Below are positions 25,597-34,077 of a stretch of 57,099 bases of DNA, one piece after another. Positions within the stretch are counted from its first letter, which is position 1. Each line of letters starts with the position of its first letter. A program made the position numbers and the translations under genes. Source of the DNA: Mycobacterium sp. KBS0706 (GTDB lineage: Bacteria; Pseudomonadota; Alphaproteobacteria; DSM-16000; Inquilinaceae); assembly GCF_005938675.2 (NCBI RefSeq), contig NZ_VCCH02000054.1:1-57099 (forward strand), given 5' to 3'. The notes under the pieces were generated by a model that saw only the letters and a program-made list of their open reading frames with translations, had not been told where the DNA came from and made no database searches.

Positions 25597-26591
25597 CACG
25601 AGGCCTCCGAGGCGCGGGCGCGGCGGCGCCGGGCCAGGTGCCGGCCTTCCATCACCTGCCAGGCCATCAGCCCGGGCACGCCAAGCGCGATTTCGCGGAT
25701 GCGCCGGATCAGGGCCATGGCCACGGCGCTGTGCGGCGGGATGCCCAGCAGGCCGCAGATGACGATGAAGCCGCCCTCCTGCACGCCCAGCGCGCCGGGC
25801 ACCAGCACACCGGCGATGCGGACCGCCTGGGCCAGGCTCTCGATGATTACCGCGTCGCGCAGGCTGGGCTCGAGGCCGAGCGCCCAAAGCGTCACCCAGA
25901 TCTCCAGGCAGCCCAGCAGCCAGGACACCAGGTGGTGACCGCCGGAGGTCCAGACCCGGCGGGCATGATCGCCATACAGCGACACGATCGAATCGTGCAG
26001 GCCGGAAACCTCGCCCAGCGACTCCCAGCCGAACTTGTCGGCCAAGCGGATCAGGCCGCGCTCCAGCACCTTGAACATGCCGAAGCGCTGGGCGCCGACG
26101 AACAGCACCACCAGAACGAAGCCGACGCCGGCGCCGGCGATGATCCAGGGCGTCATCGCGCCGTCATGGGCGCCAAGGAAAAGCAGCACCAGGCCGAAGA
26201 CGGTGAACACCACCTGGCTGGCCATCTGCGTGGTCAGGTCGACGACGATGGCGGCGCCGGACCGGTTCAGCGGCACGCCGCGCATTGCCAGCAGGCGCGC
26301 GGTGATCAGCTCGCCGCCGATCTGCGCCACCGGCAGCAGCGAATTGATCGCCTCGCGGATCCACCGCAGCCGGATGAAGAAGCTCAGGGGCGGCACCGGC
26401 CGCTCCGGCACCAGCACGCGCCAGCCGAGCGAGGAGAACAGGAATTGCGGGAAGTGCAGGGCGATGACGGCCAGGATGCCCCAGCCGGCGCCAGCCAGCG
26501 CCGCCCAGATCTCGGCCGCGCCGGTCAGCCAGACCAGCACGACCGCGACCGCCAGGCCGACGGCGATTCCGATGCAGGCGGGCCATTTCAT
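25596..26591 (-). CDS. Flippase-like integral membrane protein (LPG-synthase TM family, HpnL-like)
   Basis: A 331-residue protein with about eight membrane segments and family features of the lysylphosphatidylglycerol-synthase transmembrane/flippase-like group: SLGWRVLV near 54-61, SLLPVAQIGGELITARLL near 88-105, and VPGALGVQEGGFIVI near 268-282. Members include the hopanoid-associated HpnL. Here it is locked between the phosphonopyruvate decarboxylase and transaminase genes by 1-4 base overlaps, so a role in moving the phosphonate-bearing lipid across the membrane is the contextual inference; an HpnL-type role is the alternative given the hopanoid genes 6 kb away. Confidence 0.82.
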   Translation of the reverse strand: MKWPACIGIAVGLAVAVVLVWLTGAAEIWAALAGAGWGILAVIALHFPQFLFSSLGWRVLVPERPVPPLSFFIRLRWIREAINSLLPVAQIGGELITARLLAMRGVPLNRSGAAIVVDLTTQMASQVVFTVFGLVLLFLGAHDGAMTPWIIAGAGVGFVLVVLFVGAQRFGMFKVLERGLIRLADKFGWESLGEVSGLHDSIVSLYGDHARRVWTSGGHHLVSWLLGCLEIWVTLWALGLEPSLRDAVIIESLAQAVRIAGVLVPGALGVQEGGFIVICGLLGIPPHSAVAMALIRRIREIALGVPGLMAWQVMEGRHLARRRRARASEAS

Positions 26592-27760
26592 GATACGGAA
26601 CCGGCACCGGTTGCCGCCGGGCGCAGGCCGGCGAGGAAGGCTTTGAACCGGCGGGCGACGTCGGCCGGGCCGACCGTCGGCCGCCCCAGCTTGTCCATCG
26701 AGCCCGGCGCGATGCGGACATGGATCAGGGCGGGCCGCGGCGCCTCGGAGGCGGCGCGGAACGCAGCCTCGAACCCGTCCAGGCTGGCGCAGGAGGCGGC
26801 GAACTGATAGCCGCACGCCAGCGCCACCGCGGCGAAGTCGACCGAGGCGGAGACGGTGGCCTGACCGCCGGTCGAGTCATGCACGCCGTTGTCGAGCAGG
26901 ATGTGGATCAGGTTGTCGGGCGCCTGAGCACCGATGGTGGCGAAGGTGCCCAGCTTCATCAGCGCGGCGCCGTCGCCGTCCAGCACCACGACCGGCGCCG
27001 GGGTGTTGAGCGCCACGCCCAGCGCCATGCCGGAGGCGCCGCCCATCGACCCGACCTGGTAGATGTGCTGCGGTCGGTCAGCCAGGGTGAACAGCTCGCG
27101 CCCGGCCTTGCCGGTGGTGGCGACCACGGCGGTGCGGTCGTCGGCCAGGGCCAGGAAACGCTCCAGCACGGCGGCCCGGGTCGGGCGCGGCCCGGCCTCC
27201 GGCCAGTCGGCGCGGCGGCCGGGACGGGGCAGGGAAAGGGGCGCGGCCTGCAGATCCTCGTCGCGGACGTCGCCCTTCTTCATGACGAAGGCATAGGGCA
27301 GGCCGGTTTCGTCCATCCGGGCCGCGGCCTGGTCCAGCGCCGGACCCAGCGCCTCGGTCGCGGCCGGAAATTGCGCCTGCGGCAGCTCGATCAACTCAAG
27401 CAGGTCCTGGGTGATGCGGCCCATCACCTCGTGCTGCGGCTCGTCCGGTTGGCCGGGCTGGCCGCGCCAGGTGGTGACGAACAGGGTCGGGATGCGGAAC
27501 GGCGCGTTCAGCGAGGTCAGCGGGTTGACCGCGTTGCCCAGGCCGGAGTTCTGGCACATGACGACCGTCCTGCGCCCGGCCAGCCAGGCACCGGCGGCGA
27601 TCGCCACCGCCTCGCCCTCGCTGGCGGCGCCGACATAGGTCAGGGCCCGGCTCGACAGCACGCCGTTGATCAGCGGGGTCAGGAAGCTGCACGGGACCCC
27701 GGTGTAGAAGTCGTGGCCGCGCGCCTTCGCCGCTGCGATGAACTCGTCTGCGGTGATCAT
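26588..27760 (-). CDS. aepY: Phosphonopyruvate decarboxylase
   Basis: A 390-residue thiamine-diphosphate enzyme that turns phosphonopyruvate into phosphonoacetaldehyde, pulling the unfavourable PEP mutase reaction forward. Residues 15-35 (GHDFYTGVPCSFLTPLINGV) and the early glutamate in AASEGEAVAIAAG fit the family, and the ThDP/Mg motif begins VLDGDGAALMKLG, followed by LDNGVHDSTGGQ (about 271-330). ATG 27760 is chosen over an upstream in-frame start. The stop overlaps the flippase-like gene as ATGA. Confidence 0.93.
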   Translation of the reverse strand: MITADEFIAAAKARGHDFYTGVPCSFLTPLINGVLSSRALTYVGAASEGEAVAIAAGAWLAGRRTVVMCQNSGLGNAVNPLTSLNAPFRIPTLFVTTWRGQPGQPDEPQHEVMGRITQDLLELIELPQAQFPAATEALGPALDQAAARMDETGLPYAFVMKKGDVRDEDLQAAPLSLPRPGRRADWPEAGPRPTRAAVLERFLALADDRTAVVATTGKAGRELFTLADRPQHIYQVGSMGGASGMALGVALNTPAPVVVLDGDGAALMKLGTFATIGAQAPDNLIHILLDNGVHDSTGGQATVSASVDFAAVALACGYQFAASCASLDGFEAAFRAASEAPRPALIHVRIAPGSMDKLGRPTVGPADVARRFKAFLAGLRPAATGAGSVS

Positions 27761-27838
27761 GCGGGACGTTCTAGAGCGCGATGGCGCTGGAGGGAAGCGG
27801 CGCACGGACGCATGGCAGGGTCGCGCGCCGCGGCTCCA

Positions 27839-29533
27839 TTACGTAAAATTGCGCGCGTCGGCCAAGTCGCTCAGCGTGTCGACGTCCAGCCAATGGGCGG
27901 TGAAGTACTGCACAGCCACCGGATGGCGGGCGGCCAGCCGGGTCAGCAGCAGCGGCAGGTCCGCTGTCTCCAGCAGCCCCTCTGCCTCGATCCGGTCGAT
28001 CTCCTCGCGCAGCCAGACCGCCCCCTGGGCGCTGAACCGGGCCAGGCCGATCCATTCGCCGCTGACCTCGCCGGCCGGGATCGATTCCGACATCGCCTTC
28101 AGATGCACCGGCGTGTCGTCCAGGTAGCTGCCGGAATAGGGCCGGTCGGCCGCGACCAGGTCGCGCAGGGTCTTCTTCGGCTGCTTGACCGACAGGCTCA
28201 TGGCGTCGACCGCCAGGACGATGTCGCCCTCGCTGGACATCAGCCCGTCCAGGATGTAGCGGCGGAACAGCACGTCGCCATAGGCCACCACCGTCTCGCC
28301 ATCCAGCGCCTTGCGCGCCTGGGCCAGGGACCAGACCTCGCCGGTCTCGTCATAGCGATCGTTGTCGACCGTCTTGATGCCCGGCACCACCACCGCTTCC
28401 TTGCGGTAGCCGCGGACCACGGTGACGTCCTTCAAGCCGCTGTCGCCCAGGGTCGACACCAGGCGCTGCAGCAGCGACTGGCCGCGGACGTCGATCATGC
28501 ATTTCGGCTGGTCGCGGGTCAGCTCGTCGCCCAGGTCGCCGCGCGATGCGGCCAGCACCACGGCCTTCGGCGCCGCCTTGCCGGGCAGGTAGCGCCGCTC
28601 CGCCGCCTCCAGCTCGGCATTGCCGACGATGGCGAAGATGTCGCGGACGCTGGCCACCCGGCCCTCGACCTCGCGCAGCGACTGGTCCTCGAAGATCTGC
28701 TTGGCCGTCTCGCGCATCGCGGTGATCGAGGAGCGCAGCAGATGGTTGGCCCAGATCACCGTCGAGATGCCGGCCTGGCGGAACAGGTCGGTCGAGGTCG
28801 CGTAGTACATGGTCGGCACGATCACCACCGGCGACCGGTTGGCCCAGCGCTCGGTGAACTCAAAGATCTCGTTGGCGGTCGACTTCTTGGAATGGATCAG
28901 CACGGCATCGGCGCCGGCGGCGTGATAGGCCTCGGCCCGGCGCAGCGCCTCTTCCATGCCTCGGCCGGAGATCAGCGCCTCGATCCGCGCCACCAGCACG
29001 AAATCATCGTCGGTCTGGCTGTCCTTGCCCGCCTTGATGCGGCCGCAGAACTCGTCGATATCGGCCAGCGGCTGGGCCTCGCCGATGAAGGAGTTGGTCT
29101 TCGGGAACAGCTTGTCCTCGATGCAGACCCCGGCGATCCGCCGCTCGCCCAGCTTACGCACCAGGCGGCGGACATTGTTGAAGTTGCCGTAGCCGGTGTC
29201 GCCGTCGACCAGGATCGGCAGCGTGGTCGCGTCGGCCATGTATTCGAGCACGTCCAGCACCTGGGTCCAGGACGCCTCGTTGCTGTCGCGCAGGCCCAGG
29301 CTGGCCGAATTGGTCAGGCCCGAAGCCCAGATGCCGCGGAACCCGGCTTCCTCGACGATCTTGGCGGAGAGGCCGTTATGCGCCTCCATCAGGAAGGAGA
29401 GGGTGGGGGAGAAGATCTCCTGGCGCAGCGCCGCGAACACCGTCTTCGGGCGGTCGGCCTTGGCCGAGGTGCCGCTGCCGGACCGGCCCGCCGGAGCGGT
29501 GTCTTCCAAGGCCTTCATCGCTTCTTCACTCAT
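27839..29533 (-). CDS. pepM: PEP mutase fused to a nucleotidyltransferase domain
   Basis: A 564-residue two-domain protein. Residues about 30-315 are PEP mutase, which makes phosphonopyruvate from phosphoenolpyruvate; the diagnostic EDKLFPKTNS is at 139-148 and the metal-site DGDTGYGN at 110-117. Residues about 322-564 are a sugar-phosphate-type nucleotidyltransferase domain, likely to activate the phosphonate with CTP. Its opening motif is altered (VVLAASRGDLGDEL in place of LAAG-x-G-x-R), though DQPKCMI and YGDVLFR are kept. First gene of the minus-strand phosphonate operon; a 113-bp divergent promoter region separates it from a second nucleotidyltransferase. ATG 29533, with 29518 possible. 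Confidence 0.93.
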   Translation of the reverse strand: MSEEAMKALEDTAPAGRSGSGTSAKADRPKTVFAALRQEIFSPTLSFLMEAHNGLSAKIVEEAGFRGIWASGLTNSASLGLRDSNEASWTQVLDVLEYMADATTLPILVDGDTGYGNFNNVRRLVRKLGERRIAGVCIEDKLFPKTNSFIGEAQPLADIDEFCGRIKAGKDSQTDDDFVLVARIEALISGRGMEEALRRAEAYHAAGADAVLIHSKKSTANEIFEFTERWANRSPVVIVPTMYYATSTDLFRQAGISTVIWANHLLRSSITAMRETAKQIFEDQSLREVEGRVASVRDIFAIVGNAELEAAERRYLPGKAAPKAVVLAASRGDLGDELTRDQPKCMIDVRGQSLLQRLVSTLGDSGLKDVTVVRGYRKEAVVVPGIKTVDNDRYDETGEVWSLAQARKALDGETVVAYGDVLFRRYILDGLMSSEGDIVLAVDAMSLSVKQPKKTLRDLVAADRPYSGSYLDDTPVHLKAMSESIPAGEVSGEWIGLARFSAQGAVWLREEIDRIEAEGLLETADLPLLLTRLAARHPVAVQYFTAHWLDVDTLSDLADARNFT

Positions 29534-29576
29534 GAATCCGGATGTCCGGGTTGCGGAATCTCGGCCGCCCGACTGC

Positions 29577-29591
29577 TTGCCGGGCCGGCAA
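29577..29591. promoter_or_regulatory. Perfect 15-bp palindrome in the divergent phosphonate promoter
   Basis: TTGCCGG-G-CCGGCAA lies in the 112-bp gap between the two phosphonate operons. It overlaps a possible plus-strand -35 (TTGCCG, 29577-29582) paired after 18 bases with TATCTT (29601-29606), which suggests a repressor site. No regulator gene is adjacent. Confidence 0.4.
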
Positions 29592-29645
29592 TTCGGCCTG
29601 TATCTTCGTTCGACTTCAGAAAAATGCAACCGGAGCATCACGGAC

Positions 29646-30404
29646 TTGTCATCCTCCGATACGCGGACGGCCGCCGCGATCATCCTCGCGGCCGGAGTCG
29701 GCCGGCGCCTGGGAACGGCCGTGGACGGCCCGAAGATCCTGCTCCGATTCGGCGGAAAGTCGCTGCTGGAACGGCATATTGCCGCGCTCCACGCGAACGG
29801 TGTCGAAGACATCTCGATCACCATCGGCCATGAGGGCGACTCGATCCGGCGCGAGATCGACCGGCTCGGCCTCGGCGGCCGCATCGGCTTTGTCGAGAAC
29901 CCGCGCTACCGCGAGGGCAGCCTGGTCTCGCTCTGGGTCCAGCGCGAGCGGCTCGCTGTCGGCGCGCCGGTCGTGCTGATGGATGGCGACGTGCTGTATC
30001 CCGAGCCGATGATCGGCCGTTTGCTGGACGCGACACCGGAGAACGCGCTGCTGCTCGACCGCGAGATCGAGCCGGGCGACGAGCCGGTGAAGATCTGCTT
30101 CCGCGGCGACACCATCGTCGATTTCCGCAAGAAGCCCGAGCATGCACATGACTGGCATGGCGAGTCGGTCGGCTTCTTCCGTTTTTCGCCCGACATGGCC
30201 CGTGCGCTCGGCGACCGCACCGACTGGTATGTCCGCCAGGGCATCACCACTGTTGAGTATGAGGAAGCGATCCGCGACCTGATCCTGGCGCAGCCGCACC
30301 GGTTCGGTGTCGAGGACATCAGCGACCTGCCCTGGACCGAGATCGATTTCGACGTGGATGTGGCCCGCGCGCAGCGGGAGATCCTGCCGCAGCTGGAGCA
30401 TTGA
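29646..30404 (+). CDS. Stand-alone nucleotidyltransferase of the phosphonate locus
   Basis: A protein of about 252 residues with an intact nucleotidyltransferase signature near its start (IILAAGVGRRLG, then GPKILLRFGGKSLLERHI) and the metal-binding VLMDGDVLYP (about 115-124). It resembles enzymes that attach CMP to phosphonates or phosphocholine. TTG at 29646 is the most likely start because it falls just before the domain; an ATG at 29532 would force overlap with the pepM start. It heads a plus-strand operon with the PhyH oxygenase gene, 2 bases downstream. With its complete signature it may be the true CMP-phosphonate synthase. Confidence 0.82.
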   Translation: MSSSDTRTAAAIILAAGVGRRLGTAVDGPKILLRFGGKSLLERHIAALHANGVEDISITIGHEGDSIRREIDRLGLGGRIGFVENPRYREGSLVSLWVQRERLAVGAPVVLMDGDVLYPEPMIGRLLDATPENALLLDREIEPGDEPVKICFRGDTIVDFRKKPEHAHDWHGESVGFFRFSPDMARALGDRTDWYVRQGITTVEYEEAIRDLILAQPHRFGVEDISDLPWTEIDFDVDVARAQREILPQLEH

Positions 30405-30406
30405 GA

Positions 30407-31198
30407 ATGCCCGACTCCGTGACCCCCGCCGACGCCAAGGCCGGCCCGCTTTCGGCGGAAGACTTGGCGGCCTATGCGCGCACCGGCTGGGTCGCCGCCC
30501 GCGGCTTCTTCGACGCTGCCGAGACCGCGGCGATCACGCGCTGGACCGAGGAGCTCAGCGCCATGCCCGAGGAGCCGGGCAAGCACATGGTCTATTACGA
30601 GCCGAGCCTGCTCGACCCGAGCAAGCGGGTGGTGCAGCGGATCGAGAATTTCTGCCCTTACCATGCCCAGTTCGACGGGCTGGTCCGGTACGGCCGGCTG
30701 TTCCAGGCGGTGGAGCAGCTGCTGGAGGCTCCGTCCTGCCTCTACAAGGAGAAGATCAACTTCAAGATGGCGGGCGGCGCCGGCTTCGAGCCGCACCAGG
30801 ACCAGCAGGCCGGCTGGTCGCGCTATGCGCCGATCTTCCTGACCGTGATGGTCTCGGTCGACCGCGCCACGGTCGAGAATGGCTGCCTGGAGATGGCCGA
30901 CATGCCGCGCCTGACCGGGCTGATCGGCGAGGAATGGAAGCCGCTGACCGACGAGCAGATGGCCAGCTTCAAGCTGGTGCCGGTGCCGACCGAGCCGGGC
31001 GACGTGCTGTTCTTCGACAGCTACGCCCCGCATGCGTCGAAGCCGAACCTGACCGATGCGGCGCGGCGGATCCTGTACCTGACCTACAACCGCTTGGCCG
31101 ATGGCGACCACCGTGAGCGCTACTTCGCCGAGAAGCGCGCCAACTTCCCGCCCGACATCGAGCGGCAGCCGGGCAAGGAGTACAAGTTCCGGGTGTGA
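30407..31198 (+). CDS. PhyH-family Fe(II)/2-oxoglutarate dioxygenase
   Basis: A 263-residue phytanoyl-CoA-dioxygenase-family enzyme. The iron triad is H130 and D132 (EPHQDQQAGW) and H209 (YAPHASKPN); an arginine for 2-oxoglutarate follows. Related enzymes hydroxylate 2-aminoethylphosphonate at C1. Co-transcription with a nucleotidyltransferase in a phosphonate locus suggests the same reaction here, giving 1-hydroxy-2-aminoethylphosphonate as an end-group decoration. The substrate could be free phosphonate, CMP-phosphonate or the finished lipid. Confidence 0.85.
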   Translation: MPDSVTPADAKAGPLSAEDLAAYARTGWVAARGFFDAAETAAITRWTEELSAMPEEPGKHMVYYEPSLLDPSKRVVQRIENFCPYHAQFDGLVRYGRLFQAVEQLLEAPSCLYKEKINFKMAGGAGFEPHQDQQAGWSRYAPIFLTVMVSVDRATVENGCLEMADMPRLTGLIGEEWKPLTDEQMASFKLVPVPTEPGDVLFFDSYAPHASKPNLTDAARRILYLTYNRLADGDHRERYFAEKRANFPPDIERQPGKEYKFRV

Positions 31199-31221
31199 TG
31201 CCCGTCCCGGCTTCCCTGTTC

Positions 31222-31299
31222 TGTCATTGCCGGGCTTGACCCGGCAATCCAGAGAGCGTCGATATTTTCTGGATGCCCGGGTCAAGCCCGGGCATGACA
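31222..31299. repeat. REP/BIME-like pair of palindromes
   Basis: Two related palindromes (TTGCCGGGCTTGACCCGGCA at 31228-31247 and TGCCCGGGTCAAGCCCGGGC at 31274-31293) lie in opposite orientation, with matching TGTCAT and ATGACA tips at 31222 and 31299, so the whole 78 bp also folds as one hairpin. This is a common intergenic repeat type in alphaproteobacteria. It may end or stabilise the upstream transcript. Confidence 0.75.
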
Positions 31300-31366
31300 A
31301 TGAGGGGGATTCGAGCGCTGAGGCAGGCCCCCAAGTCGCCGCACAAATCTCCGCCCGAGGTTCCCC

Positions 31367-31669
31367 ATGCTCGATCGCCTGAAGGATCAGTTCGAGGACG
31401 CGTCCTGCCGCTATGCCGAGGCCAACGGGCTGCGGCGCGACCCCGACTGGTTCCTGCTCAAGCTGCAGGAGGAGCTGGGCGAGCTGACCCAGGTCTCGAA
31501 CAAGCTGACCGGCCGCGGCCGGACGCATGGCCGGTCCGAGGTGGAGCTGCGGCAGGCGCTGGCCGACGAGACCGCCGACATGCTCGGTCACATCCTGCTG
31601 TTCGCGCGGGCGAACGGGATCGACCTGGCTGCGGCGGTCGAACGGAAATGGCGCTTCCGGCCGGACTGA
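31367..31669 (+). CDS. MazG-like nucleotide pyrophosphohydrolase
   Basis: A 100-residue all-helical protein with the MazG-type metal-binding pattern: LKLQEELGELTQ (about residues 28-39, the E-x-x-E part) and ADETADMLGHILLFA (about 65-79, the E-x-x-D part). Such enzymes hydrolyse nucleoside triphosphates to monophosphates plus pyrophosphate. It follows the REP repeat and may or may not belong to the phosphonate operon; in that setting it could clear CTP or a non-canonical nucleotide. Confidence 0.82.
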   Translation: MLDRLKDQFEDASCRYAEANGLRRDPDWFLLKLQEELGELTQVSNKLTGRGRTHGRSEVELRQALADETADMLGHILLFARANGIDLAAAVERKWRFRPD

Positions 31670-31772
31670 AGGGTTCCGCTGATAGGACAGTCTGTTTCCC
31701 ATCAGGGACGTTGATCGTCCGAGGGTGGTGGCCATCTCTGCGATGACCTCACTTCGCGATCCAGAGACCATC

Positions 31773-32807
31773 ATGGCCCAGCCTCTCGAATTCGGACTCG
31801 ACACCTTCGGCGACGTGACCACCGGGCCGGACGGCGCCCCGCTGCCGCACGCCCAGGTGCTGCGGAACGTGGTCGAGGAAGCCGTGCTGGCCGACCAGCT
31901 CGGCATCGGCTTCTTTGGCGTCGGCGAGCATCACCGCGCCGATTTCGCGGTCTCCGCGCCCGAGGTGCTGCTGGCGGCGATCGCCGGCCGCACGACGCAG
32001 ATCCATCTCGGCTCGGCCGTCACCGTGCTCAGCTCCGACGACCCGATCCGCGTGTTCCAGCGCTTCTCGACCTTGGACGCAGCGTCGAAGGGCCGGGCGG
32101 AGGTGATCCTCGGCCGCGGCTCCTTCACCGAATCCTTCCCGCTGTTCGGCTTTGAGCTCAGCGACTACGAGACGCTGTTCGAGGAGAAGCTGGACCTGTT
32201 CGCGGCGCTGCTGAAGCAGGAGCCGGTGAGCTGGCAGGGCAGCACCCGGCCGCCGCTGCGCAACCAGAGCGTCTTCCCGCCGGTCGAGGGCGAGCGCCGG
32301 CTGAAGACCTGGATCGGCGTCGGCGGCAGCCCGGAATCGGTGGTCCGCGCCGCGCGCTACGACCTGCCGTTGATGCTGGCCATCATCGGCGGCGACCCGA
32401 AGCGCTTCCGCCCCTATGTCGACCTCTACCACCGTGCCTTCGAACAGCTGGGCCGGCCGGTGCTTCCGATCGGCGTCCATTCGCCGGGCTATGTCGCTGA
32501 CACCGACGCCCAGGCGCACGAGGAGCTGTTCGCCGATTACAAGCGGATGCGCGACAAGATCGGGGCAGAGCGCGGCTGGCCGCCGATGGGGCAGGGCGAG
32601 TTCGAGCGCGAGGCCGAGCACGGCTCGCTTTATGTCGGGTCGCCCGAGACCGTGGCGCGCAAGATCGCCTCCACCGTCACCGCGCTCGGCGCCGCGCGCT
32701 TCCAGATGAAGTACAGCGCCGGGCCGCTGCCGCACGACAAGCTGATGCGCAGCATCGAGCTCTACGGCAGCAAGGTCATGCCGCTCGTCCGCGAGATGCT
32801 GGCTTGA
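31773..32807 (+). CDS. LLM-class flavin-dependent oxidoreductase
   Basis: A 344-residue luciferase-like monooxygenase-family protein with the usual TIM-barrel landmarks FGVGEHHRADFAVSAPEV (about 49-66), LGSAVTVLSSDDPIRVFQRF (about 81-100) and EVILGRGSFTESFPLF. These are FMN-dependent monooxygenases or reductases; the substrate is unknown. ATG 31773 starts the conserved part; an upstream start at 31725 adds only non-family residues. The 3' end overlaps the convergent hpnE gene by 32 bases, so the two mRNAs are complementary at their ends. Confidence 0.87.
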   Translation: MAQPLEFGLDTFGDVTTGPDGAPLPHAQVLRNVVEEAVLADQLGIGFFGVGEHHRADFAVSAPEVLLAAIAGRTTQIHLGSAVTVLSSDDPIRVFQRFSTLDAASKGRAEVILGRGSFTESFPLFGFELSDYETLFEEKLDLFAALLKQEPVSWQGSTRPPLRNQSVFPPVEGERRLKTWIGVGGSPESVVRAARYDLPLMLAIIGGDPKRFRPYVDLYHRAFEQLGRPVLPIGVHSPGYVADTDAQAHEELFADYKRMRDKIGAERGWPPMGQGEFEREAEHGSLYVGSPETVARKIASTVTALGAARFQMKYSAGPLPHDKLMRSIELYGSKVMPLVREMLA

Positions 32808-34077
32808 CCTTGCCTTTCCGCGCCGGCCCAGGGGATGCCCCGGCGGCGCGGACATGGTCGGCGGCGCGGAAGCCGGACAAGAGGCTGCCCTCGATCGTCG
32901 CCGGCAGCCCGGTCGCGGTCCAGTCGCCGGCCAGCCAGAGATTGGGGTAGGGCGTCGGGCAGCCCGGCCGCCGGGCCTCGTCGGCCGGGCTCTGGCGGAT
33001 CGTCGCCCGCTTCTCCTTGATGATGCGATAGGCGGGCAGGGGGCCGGCCAGGTCCGGGAAGGCCCGGACCACATCGGCCCACAGCAGCGACGCCAGCTCC
33101 TCCGCCGGCGCGTCGACCAGGCCGCGGGCGGCGCTGACCGTGGTGCTGGCGATGCCAGGGCGGCGGAACACCCAATGGGCGGTGCCGCCGACGATGCCGG
33201 CGATGTCGTGCGGCTCCTCGGCGAGAGGGATGGCGAAGTGGCCGTTGACGATCGGCTCGTCCGTCTCCGGCGGCGTCAACCCCGGTACCAGCCGCGCCGC
33301 GATCGCCGGCGGCACCGCCAGGATGATCTGGTCATCCGGCGCCAGGGGCAGGGTGCCCTGGTCCAGCTCCAGCGCGATGATGCGGCCTTCCTCGAACTCC
33401 AGCGCCTTGACCCGCATGCCGGTCCGGACCGTCACGCGGTGCCGGTGCAGGAAGTCCAGCGCCGGGTTGATGAAGGTGTCGGCCAGGTCGGTGCGGGCGA
33501 TCAGCGGGATGGTCTGGGCGCCGCCCTTGGCCAGGGTCTGCTCCACCACCGCCCACAGGCCGCGGGCCGAGGCCTCGTCGGCCGGGGTGTTGAGGGCGGA
33601 GACGGCCAGAGGCTCGATCAGGCAGCGATACAGCTCGCCCGGCGGCACCATGCCGGCCACGGTGTCCTCCGGCCCGGCCTTGGACAGCCGGCGCAGCGCC
33701 AGGTAGTCGCGCGGGCGCGTGCCGGGCACTCGGCGCCGGGCCAGCAGCACCCACCAGGGCAGCCGGCCGCGGTTCGGCCGCACGGTGAATTCGCGGTTAC
33801 GCTCCAGGTCGACGAAGCGGAAGCCGGGCCGGGCCGGTGCCGCCAGCCGGTCACGGGCGCCGATCAGGTCGAGATAGCGCCGGACATTGCGATTGCCCGA
33901 CAGCACCAGGTGGTTGCCGTTGTCGATCACCCGGTCCAGCGCCGGCTCGTGGAAGGCGCGGCAGCGGCCGCCGGGCCGGGGCGTGGCCTCGTACACCACC
34001 GCCGGGACGCCGGTGCGGGCAAGTTCGACCGCGGCGGCGAGGCCGGCCAGCCCGCCGCCGATGACATGGACGGTCAT
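32776..34077 (-). CDS. hpnE: HpnE, squalene-forming FAD-dependent oxidoreductase
   Basis: A 433-residue amine-oxidase-like flavoprotein. The dinucleotide fold GGGLAGLAAAVELA is at residues 7-20 with E30 and the GGR motif (PGGRCRAFH) after it; the C-terminal FAD motif reads LWLAGDWTATGLPATIEGS (about 383-401). HpnE reduces hydroxysqualene to squalene, the last step before hopanoid cyclisation. It overlaps hpnC-hpnD by 4 bases. The C-terminal 20 residues are basic and not conserved in type, and the end of the gene runs into the convergent LLM oxidoreductase gene. Confidence 0.92.
   Translation of the reverse strand: MTVHVIGGGLAGLAAAVELARTGVPAVVYEATPRPGGRCRAFHEPALDRVIDNGNHLVLSGNRNVRRYLDLIGARDRLAAPARPGFRFVDLERNREFTVRPNRGRLPWWVLLARRRVPGTRPRDYLALRRLSKAGPEDTVAGMVPPGELYRCLIEPLAVSALNTPADEASARGLWAVVEQTLAKGGAQTIPLIARTDLADTFINPALDFLHRHRVTVRTGMRVKALEFEEGRIIALELDQGTLPLAPDDQIILAVPPAIAARLVPGLTPPETDEPIVNGHFAIPLAEEPHDIAGIVGGTAHWVFRRPGIASTTVSAARGLVDAPAEELASLLWADVVRAFPDLAGPLPAYRIIKEKRATIRQSPADEARRPGCPTPYPNLWLAGDWTATGLPATIEGSLLSGFRAADHVRAAGASPGPARKGKVKPASRGRAA

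Noticed and set aside
25596..26591. Naming the flippase-like gene hpnL
   Set aside because: The fold is that of HpnL, but it is locked in the phosphonate operon by overlaps, and the family is too broad to assign by eye.
26720..29833. A 1037-codon plus-strand open frame opposite the phosphonate genes
   Set aside because: Its product is rich in His, Arg, Gln and Asp without a motif, while the minus strand codes for recognisable enzymes over the same span.
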